Shown here: positions 1 through 8,351 of the stretch, piece by piece
Numbering within the stretch: position 1 is the stretch's first letter
How the letters are laid out: the number at the start of each line of letters is the position of its first letter
Assembly: GCF_011082725.1 (NCBI RefSeq)
Contig: NZ_CP049715.1
Coordinates: forward strand, 1,612,001-1,676,000
Source of the DNA: Apibacter sp. B3706
GTDB taxonomy: Bacteria > Bacteroidota > Bacteroidia > Flavobacteriales > Weeksellaceae
Length of the DNA: 64,000 nt
Direction: 5' to 3'
The notes under the pieces: model-generated
Seen by the model: the letters and a program-made list of their open reading frames with translations, nothing else
What the model was told of the DNA's origin: nothing
Database searches by the model: none
Translations under genes and position numbers: made by a program

Positions 1-272
1 TTAAACTACGGGAAACCATGGAATGGTTGATTAATCTTAGTTTTAAAAATGTAGAAGGAGCTATGGCAATGTTTATTTTAAAATTTTGTAATAAAAATTT
101 TAAGGACATAAGTTTAACTCGAGCTGAAATTGCTGAAATTATAGGATATTCCAGAGAAAGCATTATTCATACCCTTACAAAATTTGAACAAGAAAAACTG
201 ATCAAAACGAAGGGCAAAGACATTATTATAAAAGATATCGAAAAACTGGAAGAAATAATAAAATACGGATAA
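1..272 (+). CDS. Crp/Fnr-family transcriptional regulator, C-terminal part
   Basis: The frame is open from the first base, so the gene starts before the window and only about 90 C-terminal residues are visible. They match the winged helix-turn-helix of Crp/Fnr regulators: an AEIAEIIGYSRESIIHTL recognition-helix stretch after a short Leu-Thr lead, then a Glu-rich helix and the wing (KGKDIIIKDIEKLEEI). In this family the missing N-terminal part is a cyclic-nucleotide-binding-like sensor domain, and the protein acts as a dimeric DNA-binding regulator in the cytoplasm. Nothing visible says which signal it senses. The next gene has its own promoter, so the two are probably separate transcription units. 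The family call is firm; target and effector are unknown. Confidence 0.82.
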   Translation, partial: KLRETMEWLINLSFKNVEGAMAMFILKFCNKNFKDISLTRAEIAEIIGYSRESIIHTLTKFEQEKLIKTKGKDIIIKDIEKLEEIIKYG

Positions 273-310
273 ATTCAGTAATTATTAAAAAACATAAATC
301 AATTCTTGAA

Positions 311-340
311 TTGTTAATTAACAAACAAATCATATCTTTG
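311..340 (+). promoter_or_regulatory. Bacteroidota-type promoter of the DEAD-box helicase gene
   Basis: TTG at 311-313, a 19-base spacer and TATCTTTG at 333-340 match the Bacteroidota consensus (-33 TTG, -7 TAnnTTTG). Transcription would begin near 345-347, giving a leader of about 16-18 bases before the ATG at 363. This supports ATG 363 over the TTG at 360. Confidence 0.6.
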
Positions 341-362
341 TATTGATTTTTAAAAATTATTG

Positions 363-2027
363 ATGAATTTATTCAAAGAGTATGGCCTATCAGAAGATTT
401 GTTAAAGGCCATAACAGAGTTGGGTTACACTCAACCCACTGAAATCCAAAAGCAAACCATTCCCTATTTATTATCCAAGGAAGAAGACTTAATAGCTTTA
501 GCACAAACCGGTACCGGTAAAACTGCTGCATTTTCATTACCTATATTGGAAATGATAGATCCCTATCAAAAACATGTTCAAGCCTTAATTCTTTGTCCAA
601 CTCGTGAACTGTGTTTACAAATTTCTAAAGATATTGCCAGTTATTCAAAATATTTATCCAAAATACGCTCATTGGCAGTATATGGCGGATCCAATATTTC
701 TGAGCAAATCAGAGGTTTGAAAAATAATCCTCAAATTGTAATAGGTACACCGGGAAGGGTTAATGATATGCTTAAAAGGGGGGTTCTAAAAATTAATCAA
801 ATTCAATGGTTGATTTTAGACGAAGCAGATGAGATGTTATCTATGGGCTTTAAAGCCGAATTGGAAACAATTCTTAAAGAAACGCCTAAAGACAGACAAA
901 CTTTATTATTTTCAGCAACAATGTCTAAACAAGTAGAGGCTATTGCTAAAAATTATATGAAGGGTGCACAAAAAATATCAGCAGGAGGAATTAATGAAGT
1001 AAAGAAAAATATTACTCATAAATTCGTAATGGTGCGTGACCGTCAAAAAAATAACGGTTTACGAAGAGTATTGGATGCAAATCCCAATATATATTCAATT
1101 ATTTTCTGCAGAACGAGAGTGGAAACTCAACATGTTGCAGATTTCTTAATGCACCAAGGATATGCAGCTGATGCTTTGCATGGAGATTTATCACAATCTC
1201 AACGAGATATGGTAATGAAAAAATTCCGATTAAAAAATTTACGAATCCTTGTTGCTACGGATGTTGCAGCCAGAGGATTGGATGTAAATGACCTTACTCA
1301 TGTGATTCATTATTCATTACCTGATGATCCGGAAGTTTTCATTCATAGAAGCGGTAGAACCGGTAGAGCAGGAAAAGACGGAGAATCTATAGCTATTATC
1401 CGTCCTAGCGAAATGGTTAAATTTAATCGTATTAAAAAGGAAACTTCTATTAAGGTAGAAGAAATGAAAATTCCTACTAAAGAGGATATTTTAAAAGCGA
1501 AAGAACTTTATTTATCGGATAAGCTGCTTAATTCCGATTTTGATTCCGAAGAATTTGAACTTTCCACTATTCCTGATCTATCCAACATTTCTAAAGAAGA
1601 ACTTTATAAAAGGGTAATGTTCCTTGAATTAAAATCAACTTGGGAATTCTATAAAAACGAGAAAGATATTGCTCCTATTGATAAGAACGAAAGAGCAGCC
1701 GAAAGAGGTAAAAAATCTTCCACAAGCCGAAACAGAAAGGATAGAAAAGACTCAAAAGACGGAAATAAAAGAAACAGAAAAAGTAAAAAAGGGAATTTCA
1801 CTCGTTTTTTCTTTAATTTAGGCAAAAGAGATAATCTTAACAAAGTAACGGTTATTGACTTAATTAATAAAAACACGAAAGGTGCGAGAGCGGATATTGG
1901 CGAAATTGATATTAGAGATAAATTTACCTTTTTCGAAGTTGACGCCAATTATACTGATCAATTATTAAAGAAAATTAATCAGTTAAGTTTTAATGGTAAA
2001 AATATGTCATTGGAAATAGCTCAGTAG
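363..2027 (+). CDS. deaD: DEAD-box ATP-dependent RNA helicase (CsdA/DbpA-like)
   Basis: This is an ATP-dependent RNA helicase that remodels structured RNA, typically in ribosome assembly and cold adaptation. The core motifs appear in order: Q motif near residue 25, AQTGTGKT (47-54), PTREL (79-83), TPGR (129-132), DEAD (153-156), SAT (184-186), then HGDLSQSQRD, VATDVAARGLDV and HRSGRTGRAG of the second RecA fold. A Lys/Arg/Ser-rich linker follows, and the last 70 or so residues look like the RRM-like DbpA/CsdA RNA-binding domain (KVTVIDLINKNTKGARADIG onward). The length of 554 residues fits the Bacteroidota DeaD group. The start was placed at ATG 363, which begins MNLFKEYGLS; the in-frame TTG at 360 is less likely given the promoter at 311-340. 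It is probably transcribed alone. Confidence 0.95.
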   Translation: MNLFKEYGLSEDLLKAITELGYTQPTEIQKQTIPYLLSKEEDLIALAQTGTGKTAAFSLPILEMIDPYQKHVQALILCPTRELCLQISKDIASYSKYLSKIRSLAVYGGSNISEQIRGLKNNPQIVIGTPGRVNDMLKRGVLKINQIQWLILDEADEMLSMGFKAELETILKETPKDRQTLLFSATMSKQVEAIAKNYMKGAQKISAGGINEVKKNITHKFVMVRDRQKNNGLRRVLDANPNIYSIIFCRTRVETQHVADFLMHQGYAADALHGDLSQSQRDMVMKKFRLKNLRILVATDVAARGLDVNDLTHVIHYSLPDDPEVFIHRSGRTGRAGKDGESIAIIRPSEMVKFNRIKKETSIKVEEMKIPTKEDILKAKELYLSDKLLNSDFDSEEFELSTIPDLSNISKEELYKRVMFLELKSTWEFYKNEKDIAPIDKNERAAERGKKSSTSRNRKDRKDSKDGNKRNRKSKKGNFTRFFFNLGKRDNLNKVTVIDLINKNTKGARADIGEIDIRDKFTFFEVDANYTDQLLKKINQLSFNGKNMSLEIAQ

Positions 2028-2089
2028 AGAGTTTAGTTGAAATTTCTAAATTGTTTAAATTATTTTAAGCTACCTAAAATATACCATAA

Positions 2090-2425
2090 ATGATGAAACT
2101 TATAAAAAAAATTTTTGTCATCCTATTGATATTCATTTCATTTACTGAAATAAATGCACAAATAAATAATCAAAAAGTTGAAAAAATAAAAGTTTACGGT
2201 AATTGCAATATGTGCAAGGAAACTATTGAAAAAGCCGGTTATGAAGCAAATATTTCTGCTGTACTATGGGATCCGGGCACTAAAATTGCAACTATAACTT
2301 ATGATGATACGCAAACATCTTTGAATGCTATTTTGAAGAAAATAGCAAAATCGGGGTATAGCAATGAAAAATATAAGGCTAAAGATTCCGATTATAAAAA
2401 ATTACCGATATGTTGTCAATATTAA
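2090..2425 (+). CDS. Secreted heavy-metal-associated (HMA) domain protein
   Basis: A small exported protein of 111 residues. A lysine start and hydrophobic stretch (residues 4-17) followed by INAQ-I form a type I signal peptide, with cleavage near residue 24. The mature part is one HMA ferredoxin-like fold: strand VEKIKVYG, then the metal-binding loop GNCNMC with Cys39 and Cys42, helix KETIEKAG, and a C-terminal KIAKSGYSNEKYK strand-helix. Family members bind soft metals such as Cu(I) or Hg(II) through the CxxC pair. A second Cys pair (ICCQY, residues 108-109) at the very C-terminus could be an extra ligand site. There is no P-type ATPase, MerT or efflux gene beside it, so its partner is unknown. 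A terminator follows at 2506. Confidence 0.75.
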   Translation: MMKLIKKIFVILLIFISFTEINAQINNQKVEKIKVYGNCNMCKETIEKAGYEANISAVLWDPGTKIATITYDDTQTSLNAILKKIAKSGYSNEKYKAKDSDYKKLPICCQY

Positions 2426-2505
2426 AAAGATAGTAAAAATAGTTTTAAGCGTTCTTTTAGAGAATTTTTTAATTCTCATAATTTAATACATTAATTTATC
2501 AATTT

Positions 2506-2537
2506 AGAGAACTCAATTTTATTGAGCTCTCTTTTTT
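2506..2537 (+). terminator. Intrinsic terminator after the HMA gene
   Basis: AGAGA-A-CTCAAT pairs with ATTGAG-C-TCTCT around a 3-base loop (11 bp plus one mismatch), followed by a run of T. It sits 80 bases after the stop codon of the HMA-domain gene. Confidence 0.7.
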
Positions 2538-2562
2538 GTTTTTAATTCTAAATTTACTCTGC

Positions 2563-2598
2563 AAAAAAAAGGAACTGACTTGAAAAAGCCAATTCCTT
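2563..2598 (-). terminator. Intrinsic terminator after the cysteine-rich gene
   Basis: Read on the minus strand, AAGGAATTGGCTT pairs with AAGTCAGTTCCTT (two G-T wobbles) and is followed by eight T. It lies 32 bases after the stop of the gene at 2631-2879 and is convergent with the terminator at 2506. Confidence 0.65.
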
Positions 2599-2630
2599 AT
2601 ATTAAAAAATTAATTTATTAGTTCAAAAAT

Positions 2631-2879
2631 TTATGAGGCGGTTGCTCTTGGATACCATACCGTACACATAATACCTTCACTTGCTACCTTAGGATGGGCG
2701 CAATTTGATTTCTGAAATTTAGAACATTTCAAACAATCATCTTCTCTATGAGGAATCACTTTAAATTCGTATGAATTACAAACTTGATTTTGGCTTACAG
2801 CAATTTCTTTAATTGTACATAACTGCCCATTCAAAAAATGCTCACAATTACCACAGCATTTAGCTAACTTTAATTCCAT
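2631..2879 (-). CDS. Cysteine-rich mini-protein with two CxxC-C-C modules
   Basis: An 82-residue cytoplasmic-type protein without signal peptide or membrane segment. Nine cysteines are arranged as two tandem copies of one module: C9-x2-C12-x8-C21-x12-C34 and C49-x2-C52-x7-C60-x11-C72 (plus C8). The copies also align at aromatic and small residues (CGNCEHF / CLKCSKF). The pattern suggests two zinc knuckles or other metal sites made by internal duplication. I recognise the general look from uncharacterised flavobacterial proteins but cannot name a family, so no function is given. A TAATTTTG promoter element at 2912-2919 on the minus strand and a terminator at 2563 suggest a monocistronic gene. 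It is very likely a real gene, since the repeat-like Cys spacing would not arise by chance. Confidence 0.7.
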   Translation of the reverse strand: MELKLAKCCGNCEHFLNGQLCTIKEIAVSQNQVCNSYEFKVIPHREDDCLKCSKFQKSNCAHPKVASEGIMCTVWYPRATAS

Positions 2880-3013
2880 ATCAATTATTATTTTATTTAA
2901 AAACTTTGATACAAAATTATAAATTAAGATTTAAAGATTTATTCTAAATAACTGATTTAAAGCAATTTATATTTAGAATAAATTAATATAATCGATATAA
3001 TCATTCTAAATAC

Positions 3014-3439
3014 TCAGGTATTTTTATGAAGTAATTTTTTTACTACAATTTTATCGACCGGTAATGGGATGCTATCTAATGTAATTTGATCTAAAGGCAT
3101 CCATTCTATTTGATTTATGGACTTTTCTATTATTTGAAGATTGGAAAGATCATTACATTCCACTTTATAGTACACGGTAAGTAATTGACTATCGGGAGTT
3201 AATTTAGATTCCAGGAAAAAATCTTGAGTATAGAAATGCTCTTTTACTGTAACTTCTAAATTTAATTCTTCTTTAAATTCTCTAATCAATGTATCCCGAG
3301 TTCCTTCTCCCAATTCCAATCCTCCACCGGGCAATTTAAGTAATGGTTTTCCCGCATACATTTCGTGTAGAAACATCAAACAATTATCTTTTATTAAAAG
3401 TCCATATACTCTTACATTTAATTTTGTTATCTTTTCCAT
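3014..3439 (-). CDS. NUDIX hydrolase
   Basis: A 141-residue single-domain NUDIX protein that would hydrolyse a nucleoside diphosphate linked to another moiety. The Nudix box runs from residue 39 to 61: G39-x5-E45-x7-REFKEELNL, complete with the Mg-binding REFKEE core. The usual Gly near the end of the box is Asn60. The preceding KLPGGGLELGEG and the N-terminal NVRVYGLLIKDN strand fit the fold. The substrate cannot be read from the sequence. Its first 13 bases overlap the end of mnmD in another frame, so the two are translationally coupled and the NUDIX protein is second in the operon. Confidence 0.88.
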   Translation of the reverse strand: MEKITKLNVRVYGLLIKDNCLMFLHEMYAGKPLLKLPGGGLELGEGTRDTLIREFKEELNLEVTVKEHFYTQDFFLESKLTPDSQLLTVYYKVECNDLSNLQIIEKSINQIEWMPLDQITLDSIPLPVDKIVVKKLLHKNT

Positions 3440-4098
3440 GCATTAACCATTTCTCGTTTTCCTTTAGGTCCAGTTAATTTTTCTACGTCAAATCCTACAT
3501 TTTGCATGGCTCTTCTTGCACTTCCTTTACTGGAATAGGTAGTTAGCAATCCTTGTGGTGCCATCCGATCGAAGATTTGCTTAAAAATATCTTCTTCCCA
3601 AAGCTCGGGTTGAACTCTTGCTCCAAAAGCATCATAATAAACTACATTTATATCGGAAATAGGTAAATTTCTTAATTCAAGAAAATCTGCCTTAAATTTA
3701 ATGATAGTAAAATTTTTATTAATTTGAGTTTCCTTCCCCCACTCTGCTTGATGTAACGATTGATAATATTCTTCTGCTTTTTCTTTATTTAGTAAAGTCC
3801 CGTATTGTAACTCTTTAATTTCTTCATGTGTTAGAGGATATTTTTCCAACGTATAATATCGAACAGTCAAATCCTTTTCTATTGCTTTATATAATGTTAA
3901 AAAGGCATTTAAACCCGTTCCAAAACCCATTTCCAAAATGGAAATCTCAGAAATTTTTAATTGATCTAATCCATGAGATATAAATACATGTTCTGCTTCT
4001 TGCATGATACCATGACGGGAATGATAAGTCTCATTCCATTCAGGAATATGTAAGGTTTTAGTACCTTCGGATGTGGTAATAATGGTTCTTTCTAACAT
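3427..4098 (-). CDS. mnmD: tRNA 5-methylaminomethyl-2-thiouridine methyltransferase
   Basis: A stand-alone version of the MnmC2 domain. It transfers methyl from SAM to nm5(s2)U34 of certain tRNAs, the last step of the mnm5s2U wobble modification. Visible family features are the N-terminal TLHIPEWNETYHSRHG (the conserved E-x-YHS-x-HG region), the SAM motif ILEMGFGTGLNA, YDAFGARVQPELW with the catalytic-site DAF, and GLLTTYSSKGSARRAM with VEKLTGPKGKREM at the end. Full-length MnmC adds an FAD oxidase domain, which is absent here. An upstream ATG exists at 4113, but a promoter -7 element ends one base before it. Transcription should therefore start inside that codon region, and ATG 4098 (MLERTIITT) is preferred. 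It fits the family N-terminus. Confidence 0.88.
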   Translation of the reverse strand: MLERTIITTSEGTKTLHIPEWNETYHSRHGIMQEAEHVFISHGLDQLKISEISILEMGFGTGLNAFLTLYKAIEKDLTVRYYTLEKYPLTHEEIKELQYGTLLNKEKAEEYYQSLHQAEWGKETQINKNFTIIKFKADFLELRNLPISDINVVYYDAFGARVQPELWEEDIFKQIFDRMAPQGLLTTYSSKGSARRAMQNVGFDVEKLTGPKGKREMVNAWKR

Positions 4099-4114
4099 AA
4101 AACGTAAATCCATT

Positions 4115-4144
4115 CAAAATTACAACTCTTTTTAATCTATCAAA
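4115..4144 (-). promoter_or_regulatory. Promoter of mnmD-NUDIX (decides the mnmD start)
   Basis: On the minus strand, TTTG (4144-4141), an 18-base spacer and TAATTTTG (4122-4115) match the Bacteroidota promoter. The -7 box ends one base before the upstream ATG at 4113, so that codon would be at or before the transcription start. A second TAATTTTG on the plus strand (4157-4164) may be the -7 box of the divergent ilvE, but it has no clear -33 partner. Confidence 0.6.
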
Positions 4145-4198
4145 TGATTTATTTATTAATTTTGAAATGTTCAATAAACAATTTTAGCAAGTTAAGTA

Positions 4199-5248
4199 AT
4201 GAAAATAAATAAAATAGCAAACTCCAGATTAGATACAATCGATCCTAATGACTCCCCTTTTGGAGCCAACATATCTGATCATATGCTCATATGTGAATAC
4301 GAAAACGGTAAATGGGGAGAACCGATTATTATGCCATATGGTTCGATGAACTATTCTCCTGCCTTGATGGCTCTTCATTATGGCCAAGCCATCTTTGAAG
4401 GAATGAAAGCATATAAGGATAAAAATAATGAGGTTTTTTTATTCCGACCTGAAAAAAACTTTGAAAGATTTAATAAATCTGCGGAACGTTTAGCTATGCC
4501 GCAAATACCTAAAGAAATTTTTCTTGATGGACTTTATGCTTTAATTGATTTGGATCGGGGTTGGATTCCTACTAAACCGGGTATTTCACTATATATTCGT
4601 CCGGTTATGTTTGCTTCTGAAGAAATGTTTTCAGCAAGGATATCTAAAAAATATACTTTTGCTATTATGACTTCTCCTGCCGGACTTTATTATGATAAGC
4701 CCTTAAAAATTAAAATTGAAGACTATTATACTCGTGCAGTAGACGGAGGGGTTGGATTTACTAAATGCGCCGGTAATTACGGGGCTTCTTTTTATCCTAC
4801 ATTTCTAGCTAATCAAAATGGTTTTGATCAGGTAATTTGGACCGATAGTAAAAATCACAGGTATTTTGAGGAATCCGGAACTATGAATGTTATGGTAAGA
4901 ATCGGAAACACTATTTACACCCCCCCTACTTCCACAACGATTTTAAGCGGTATTACCAGAGACAGCTTAGTACATTTAGCCAAATATCACAATCTGGATA
5001 TTAAGGAAGAACGGATATCTGTTGACGACATTGTAAATGCATATCAAGAAGGTAATCTAAAAGAAATATTCGGTTGTGGTACTGCCGTGGTAATTTCAAG
5101 GTATTCTCATTTGGGCTATCAAGATTCTATCATGGAATTGCCTCAATTATCGGATGAAGAAAGTTATGCCGTTTTTCTTAAAAAACAGTTAGTGGGTATA
5201 CAAACTAATGAAATTGATGATCCTTTTGGATGGAGATATAAAATTTAA
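4199..5248 (+). CDS. ilvE: Branched-chain-amino-acid aminotransferase
   Basis: A class IV PLP-dependent aminotransferase that interconverts Leu, Ile and Val with their 2-oxo acids using glutamate/2-oxoglutarate. The 349-residue length and N-terminal MNYSPALMALHYGQAIFEGM match the long (BCAT type II) subgroup. Lys189 in GGVGFTKCAGNYGAS is the Schiff-base lysine; FEESGTMNVMV and TTILSGITRDS carry the PLP-phosphate and substrate loops, and EIFGCGTAVVIS the last active-site loop. It is transcribed divergently from mnmD and ends at a strong terminator, so it is monocistronic. No other branched-chain biosynthesis gene is in the window, so the enzyme could serve degradation or scavenging as well as synthesis. 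Confidence 0.93.
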   Translation: MKINKIANSRLDTIDPNDSPFGANISDHMLICEYENGKWGEPIIMPYGSMNYSPALMALHYGQAIFEGMKAYKDKNNEVFLFRPEKNFERFNKSAERLAMPQIPKEIFLDGLYALIDLDRGWIPTKPGISLYIRPVMFASEEMFSARISKKYTFAIMTSPAGLYYDKPLKIKIEDYYTRAVDGGVGFTKCAGNYGASFYPTFLANQNGFDQVIWTDSKNHRYFEESGTMNVMVRIGNTIYTPPTSTTILSGITRDSLVHLAKYHNLDIKEERISVDDIVNAYQEGNLKEIFGCGTAVVISRYSHLGYQDSIMELPQLSDEESYAVFLKKQLVGIQTNEIDDPFGWRYKI

Positions 5249-5286
5249 AATTATAATTATTTATAACCAAAAAATATTTTTTTGCT

Positions 5287-5323
5287 AACTTCTGGAACAG
5301 TCTGTGATTCAGAAGTTTTTTAT
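5287..5323 (+). terminator. Intrinsic terminator of ilvE
   Basis: AACTTCTG pairs with CAGAAGTT around an inner ACA/TGT mini-hairpin and is followed by a T run, 39 bases after the ilvE stop. Confidence 0.7.
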
Positions 5324-5378
5324 TACCTATGTATAAACCTATGAATCATTTTAACATAAAATCAATATTTAGTAAATA

Positions 5379-7040
5379 ATGAAAGTTAATTCCATAAAAA
5401 ACATCCAATTTATATTCATAGGTATTTTATTCATATTCAATATTTTTCAATCGGTAACACTTCCTTTAATTGATGATGAGGCTTATTATTGGGTTTGGTC
5501 GAATCATTTGGATTTTGGTTATTACGATCATCCTCCTATGATTGCTTTATTTATCAAGGCGGGATATTTATTTTTCAAAGGAACTTTGGGGGTTCGATTT
5601 GTATCGATTATATCTTGGACAGTCGTTTATTGTATTTGGTTGTTGATTCTTAAACCTAAAACGTTAAAAGAAAATTATTTATTTATAGGACTTTTTGGAT
5701 CTGTCGGATTTTATCAAACGTTAGGATTTATATCTACTCCCGACACTCCTTTGCTTTTATTCACTTCTTTATTTTTATGGAGGTGGAAATCATTTAGTGA
5801 GAAAAATAATCCACTAAATGCTTTACTTTTGGGCTTATCCATGGCACTTACCATGTATTCTAAATATCAGGGAGCATTATTGATTATTCTAACTTTTATT
5901 CCTTTTCTCCCTTCTTTATTAAAAAATAAATGGTTTTACTTCAGTTTGTTGTTTTCTTTGCTTTTATATATTCCTCATTTATATTGGCAGTATGATCACG
6001 ATTGGGCATCTATAAAATATCATCTTTTTGAAAGGAGCAAACAAAAAGCTGTGACTTATCCATTCCTCAAATGGATACTTGGTATACTTATATTAGGTAA
6101 CCCTTTGCTTCTCTATTTTTACGGTAAAAGTATTTTCAAACGTTTAGATGGAAATAAACCATGGATAAGATCTTTACAATGGATTAGCTTGGGTGGAATC
6201 CTTTTTTTTAGTTTATTTTCATTTAGCAGAGTAATTCAACCGCAATGGAACTTAATTATTTATATTGCGCTCATTCCTTTAACTTATTTAACGTTTAAAG
6301 AAAAAAACAATGTTTGGATCACCGGACTTTCTTTTACTTATATTTTACTTTTGTTTATTGTGAGAATATCATTATTCTTTCCCGCTGTCATACATAAAAG
6401 TCCCATGTATAAATTGAAGCAATTTGTTTTAAATGCTAAAGAAGTAACGGAGGGTATAGCGGTTTTTGAACGCTATCAAAAAGCGGCTGCATACAATTTT
6501 TATACACAACAACCTTCTTGTTGTTTACAAGTTTATACTCATAGATATTCTCAATACGATATTTGGAATTCCGAACAAAAAATTCAAGGGAAAATGATTA
6601 CATTTTTTGGGGTGGAAGAATTATCTCCCGTTTACCTTGTTGATGAGGATGGAAAAAACGAATATTATAAAACTGTAGATAAATTTTATTCTTACTCTCA
6701 AATAAAATGTGAAGTTCAGCCCACTACTATTTCTTCCGAAGAAGAATCACAAACACTCGATGTTAAGTGGATAAATCCCTATAATAAAGACATTAGTTTA
6801 GGTGATGATCCCCCTCAAGAACTAGCATTTTTATTTTTTAATGCTAAAACTTTTGAACCACAAAATATAATTTCAATTAATAAAAAATTTATTCTTCCGC
6901 CTAAAAGCTCTACAGACCAAACTTTATTTATTGATGTTTCTCAAATTCCTCCCGGTACTTATAAAGTCTATCTGATTTTAAAACCCTATAATTTATTTGG
7001 AAAAATTATCTCTAATGAAATGAGCCTCCATATTCCTTAA
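5379..7040 (+). CDS. GT39/ArnT-like integral membrane glycosyltransferase
   Basis: A 553-residue polytopic membrane protein of the GT-C superfamily (PMT/ArnT-like), which transfers sugars from polyprenyl-phosphate donors on the periplasmic face. After the first membrane helix comes [12 protein letters not shown], with the acidic pair of the first external loop that is catalytic in this fold, then FGYYDHPP, another conserved loop. About ten hydrophobic segments follow to roughly residue 335. The last 200 or so residues are soluble: an ArnT-like region, then a beta-rich, Ig-like tail (about residues 450-553) ending in a [14 protein letters not shown] strand. Acceptor (lipid A, O-glycan or other) is unknown. 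The gene ends 28 bases before the LolD-like gene and may share its transcript. Confidence 0.83.
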   Translation: MKVNSIKNIQFIFIGILFIFNIFQSVTLPLIDDEAYYWVWSNHLDFGYYDHPPMIALFIKAGYLFFKGTLGVRFVSIISWTVVYCIWLLILKPKTLKENYLFIGLFGSVGFYQTLGFISTPDTPLLLFTSLFLWRWKSFSEKNNPLNALLLGLSMALTMYSKYQGALLIILTFIPFLPSLLKNKWFYFSLLFSLLLYIPHLYWQYDHDWASIKYHLFERSKQKAVTYPFLKWILGILILGNPLLLYFYGKSIFKRLDGNKPWIRSLQWISLGGILFFSLFSFSRVIQPQWNLIIYIALIPLTYLTFKEKNNVWITGLSFTYILLLFIVRISLFFPAVIHKSPMYKLKQFVLNAKEVTEGIAVFERYQKAAAYNFYTQQPSCCLQVYTHRYSQYDIWNSEQKIQGKMITFFGVEELSPVYLVDEDGKNEYYKTVDKFYSYSQIKCEVQPTTISSEEESQTLDVKWINPYNKDISLGDDPPQELAFLFFNAKTFEPQNIISINKKFILPPKSSTDQTLFIDVSQIPPGTYKVYLILKPYNLFGKIISNEMSLHIP

Positions 7041-7068
7041 TTTTTTAGTATTTTTGATAAAATATTAT

Positions 7069-7740
7069 ATGGTACTTATTCAAAATATACATAAATCTTT
7101 TGGTTCCCTTGAAGTTTTAAAAGGTGTTTCTCTCCATATAAAAAAAGGTGAAATAGTTACCATCGTGGGAGAATCCGGTGCAGGTAAATCAACTCTTTTG
7201 CAAATCATTGGTACTTTAGACAAACCGTCAAATCCGGAAAGATATCACAGCATTATTGAAATTGATAATTTACCCATTACTCAATTGAGAGATAAGGAAC
7301 TTTCTTTATTTAGAAACCAGAATATTGGATTTATTTTTCAATTTCATCAGTTATTACCTGAATTTACTGCACTGGAAAACGTGATGTTACCCGGAATGAT
7401 TGCCGGAAAATCTAAATCTAAATTAGTTAATAAAGCAAAGGAATTATTAAGTTACCTGAAATTATCTCACCGCTTGGAGCATAAACCCGGTGAACTTTCC
7501 GGTGGTGAACAGCAAAGGGTTTCCGTTGCCAGGGCATTAATGAATAATCCTAAAATTATTTTAGCGGATGAGCCATCAGGAAATCTTGATTCCGCGAATG
7601 CTGAAGATTTACATCAATTATTTTATCAATTAAGAAAAGAATTTAATCAGACTTTTATAATTGTGACGCATAACTCTCATTTAGCTTCTATGGCAGATAG
7701 AAGTTTACTTATGAAAGACGGGATAATAGCCAATGTTTAA
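7069..7740 (+). CDS. ABC transporter ATP-binding protein, LolD/MacB-like
   Basis: An ATPase subunit of the LolD/MacB/FtsE subfamily, which powers lipoprotein release or related mechanotransmission at the inner membrane. Walker A is GESGAGKS (34-41), the signature LSGGEQQR (143-150), Walker B IILADE (163-168) followed by PSGNLDS, and the H-loop is in [27 protein letters not shown] is the Q-loop form typical of LolD. The start was set at ATG 7069 ([12 protein letters not shown]); an in-frame TTG at 7054 would add five residues and has less support. No LolC/E-type permease lies next to it, so the partner must be elsewhere. LolD is the likeliest identity, but orphan MacB-type ATPases look alike. 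Confidence 0.85.
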   Translation: MVLIQNIHKSFGSLEVLKGVSLHIKKGEIVTIVGESGAGKSTLLQIIGTLDKPSNPERYHSIIEIDNLPITQLRDKELSLFRNQNIGFIFQFHQLLPEFTALENVMLPGMIAGKSKSKLVNKAKELLSYLKLSHRLEHKPGELSGGEQQRVSVARALMNNPKIILADEPSGNLDSANAEDLHQLFYQLRKEFNQTFIIVTHNSHLASMADRSLLMKDGIIANV

Positions 7741-7793
7741 TTGTAAAATAGTAAATTAACCGAATAGATTCAACCATATCAATTTATAACATT

Positions 7794-7913
7794 TTATTTA
7801 ACTTTTTCTTTAAAAAAATTTTCAAATAAGATAGTACGCAGAGTGTCTGTATTTTTGATTCCCTGCTTTAATCCAATTAAAAAACTTATTTTAACTATAT
7901 TCCAATAAAAAAA
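7794..7913 (-). pseudogene. Possible coding remnant (38 open codons, no start)
   Basis: In the 220-base gap between the LolD-like and DUF493 genes, one minus frame is open for 38 codons to a TAA at 7794. It reads like protein (SFLIGLKQGIKNTDTLRT, then a Phe/Lys-rich end). It has no ATG and begins after a stop inside the terminator hairpin at 7907. It could be the decayed 3' end of a former gene or chance. No family is recognised. Confidence 0.22.
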
Positions 7914-7945
7914 GCATCAAAAAATAGTTTTCTGATGCTTTTTCA
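7907..7945 (-). terminator. Intrinsic terminator after the DUF493 gene
   Basis: AAAAGCATCA pairs with TGATGCTTTT over a 13-base loop. T runs flank both sides, so it can work in either direction. It is 15 bases past the stop of the gene at 7961-8281. Confidence 0.7.
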
Positions 7946-7960
7946 TTTTTAAAATTTTAC

Positions 7961-8281
7961 TTATAACATAACTATTCCTTCAATGGAACTTGCTTCTTTA
8001 TAATATTCAATAACTGAAATTGAATCCGTTACATACATAGTGATGGTTATGCTTGTATATTTACCGTTTTTACTTTCTTTCATTGAAAATGAAGCTCCGC
8101 TATGATCAAAAATTTTATGCAATTGAGCCACTTTCTTGCTTTCCGTTGGAATTATAAACTTAAACATATAATTCCCCGGAAATGTATGTTCTTTGTCTAA
8201 CTGTTCTTTAAATCTTGAATAAAAATCTTCAGGATTTTCGCCTTTATTGGCAAATATTTTTATATTGTCATTCCTATTCAT
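7961..8281 (-). CDS. DUF493 (YbeD-like) family protein
   Basis: A 106-residue cytoplasmic protein matching the YbeD/DUF493 ferredoxin-like fold. The conserved opening (EHTFPGNYMFKFIIP, where the family has FPC/FPG then a K-x-I strand) is followed by a helix and a strand KYTSITITMYVTDSISVIEYY. The E. coli member is a small ACT-like domain protein of unsettled role, linked by some work to lipoylation or stress, so only the family is stated. The gene lies 70 bases downstream of the acyl-CoA synthetase gene on the same strand and may be co-transcribed with it. It ends at a clear hairpin terminator. Confidence 0.8.
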   Translation of the reverse strand: MNRNDNIKIFANKGENPEDFYSRFKEQLDKEHTFPGNYMFKFIIPTESKKVAQLHKIFDHSGASFSMKESKNGKYTSITITMYVTDSISVIEYYKEASSIEGIVML

Positions 8282-8351
8282 GGTTACCCTTAAATCAAAT
8301 CTAAAGCCAAATAAAATTTATGACAAAATAGCATGTTGAAAATTATTTTAG

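Noticed and set aside
1649-1948. Antisense open frame opposite the helicase tail
   Set aside because: It lies opposite a Lys/Arg-rich, low-complexity coding region and encodes Leu/Phe/Ser-rich sequence, the expected shadow.
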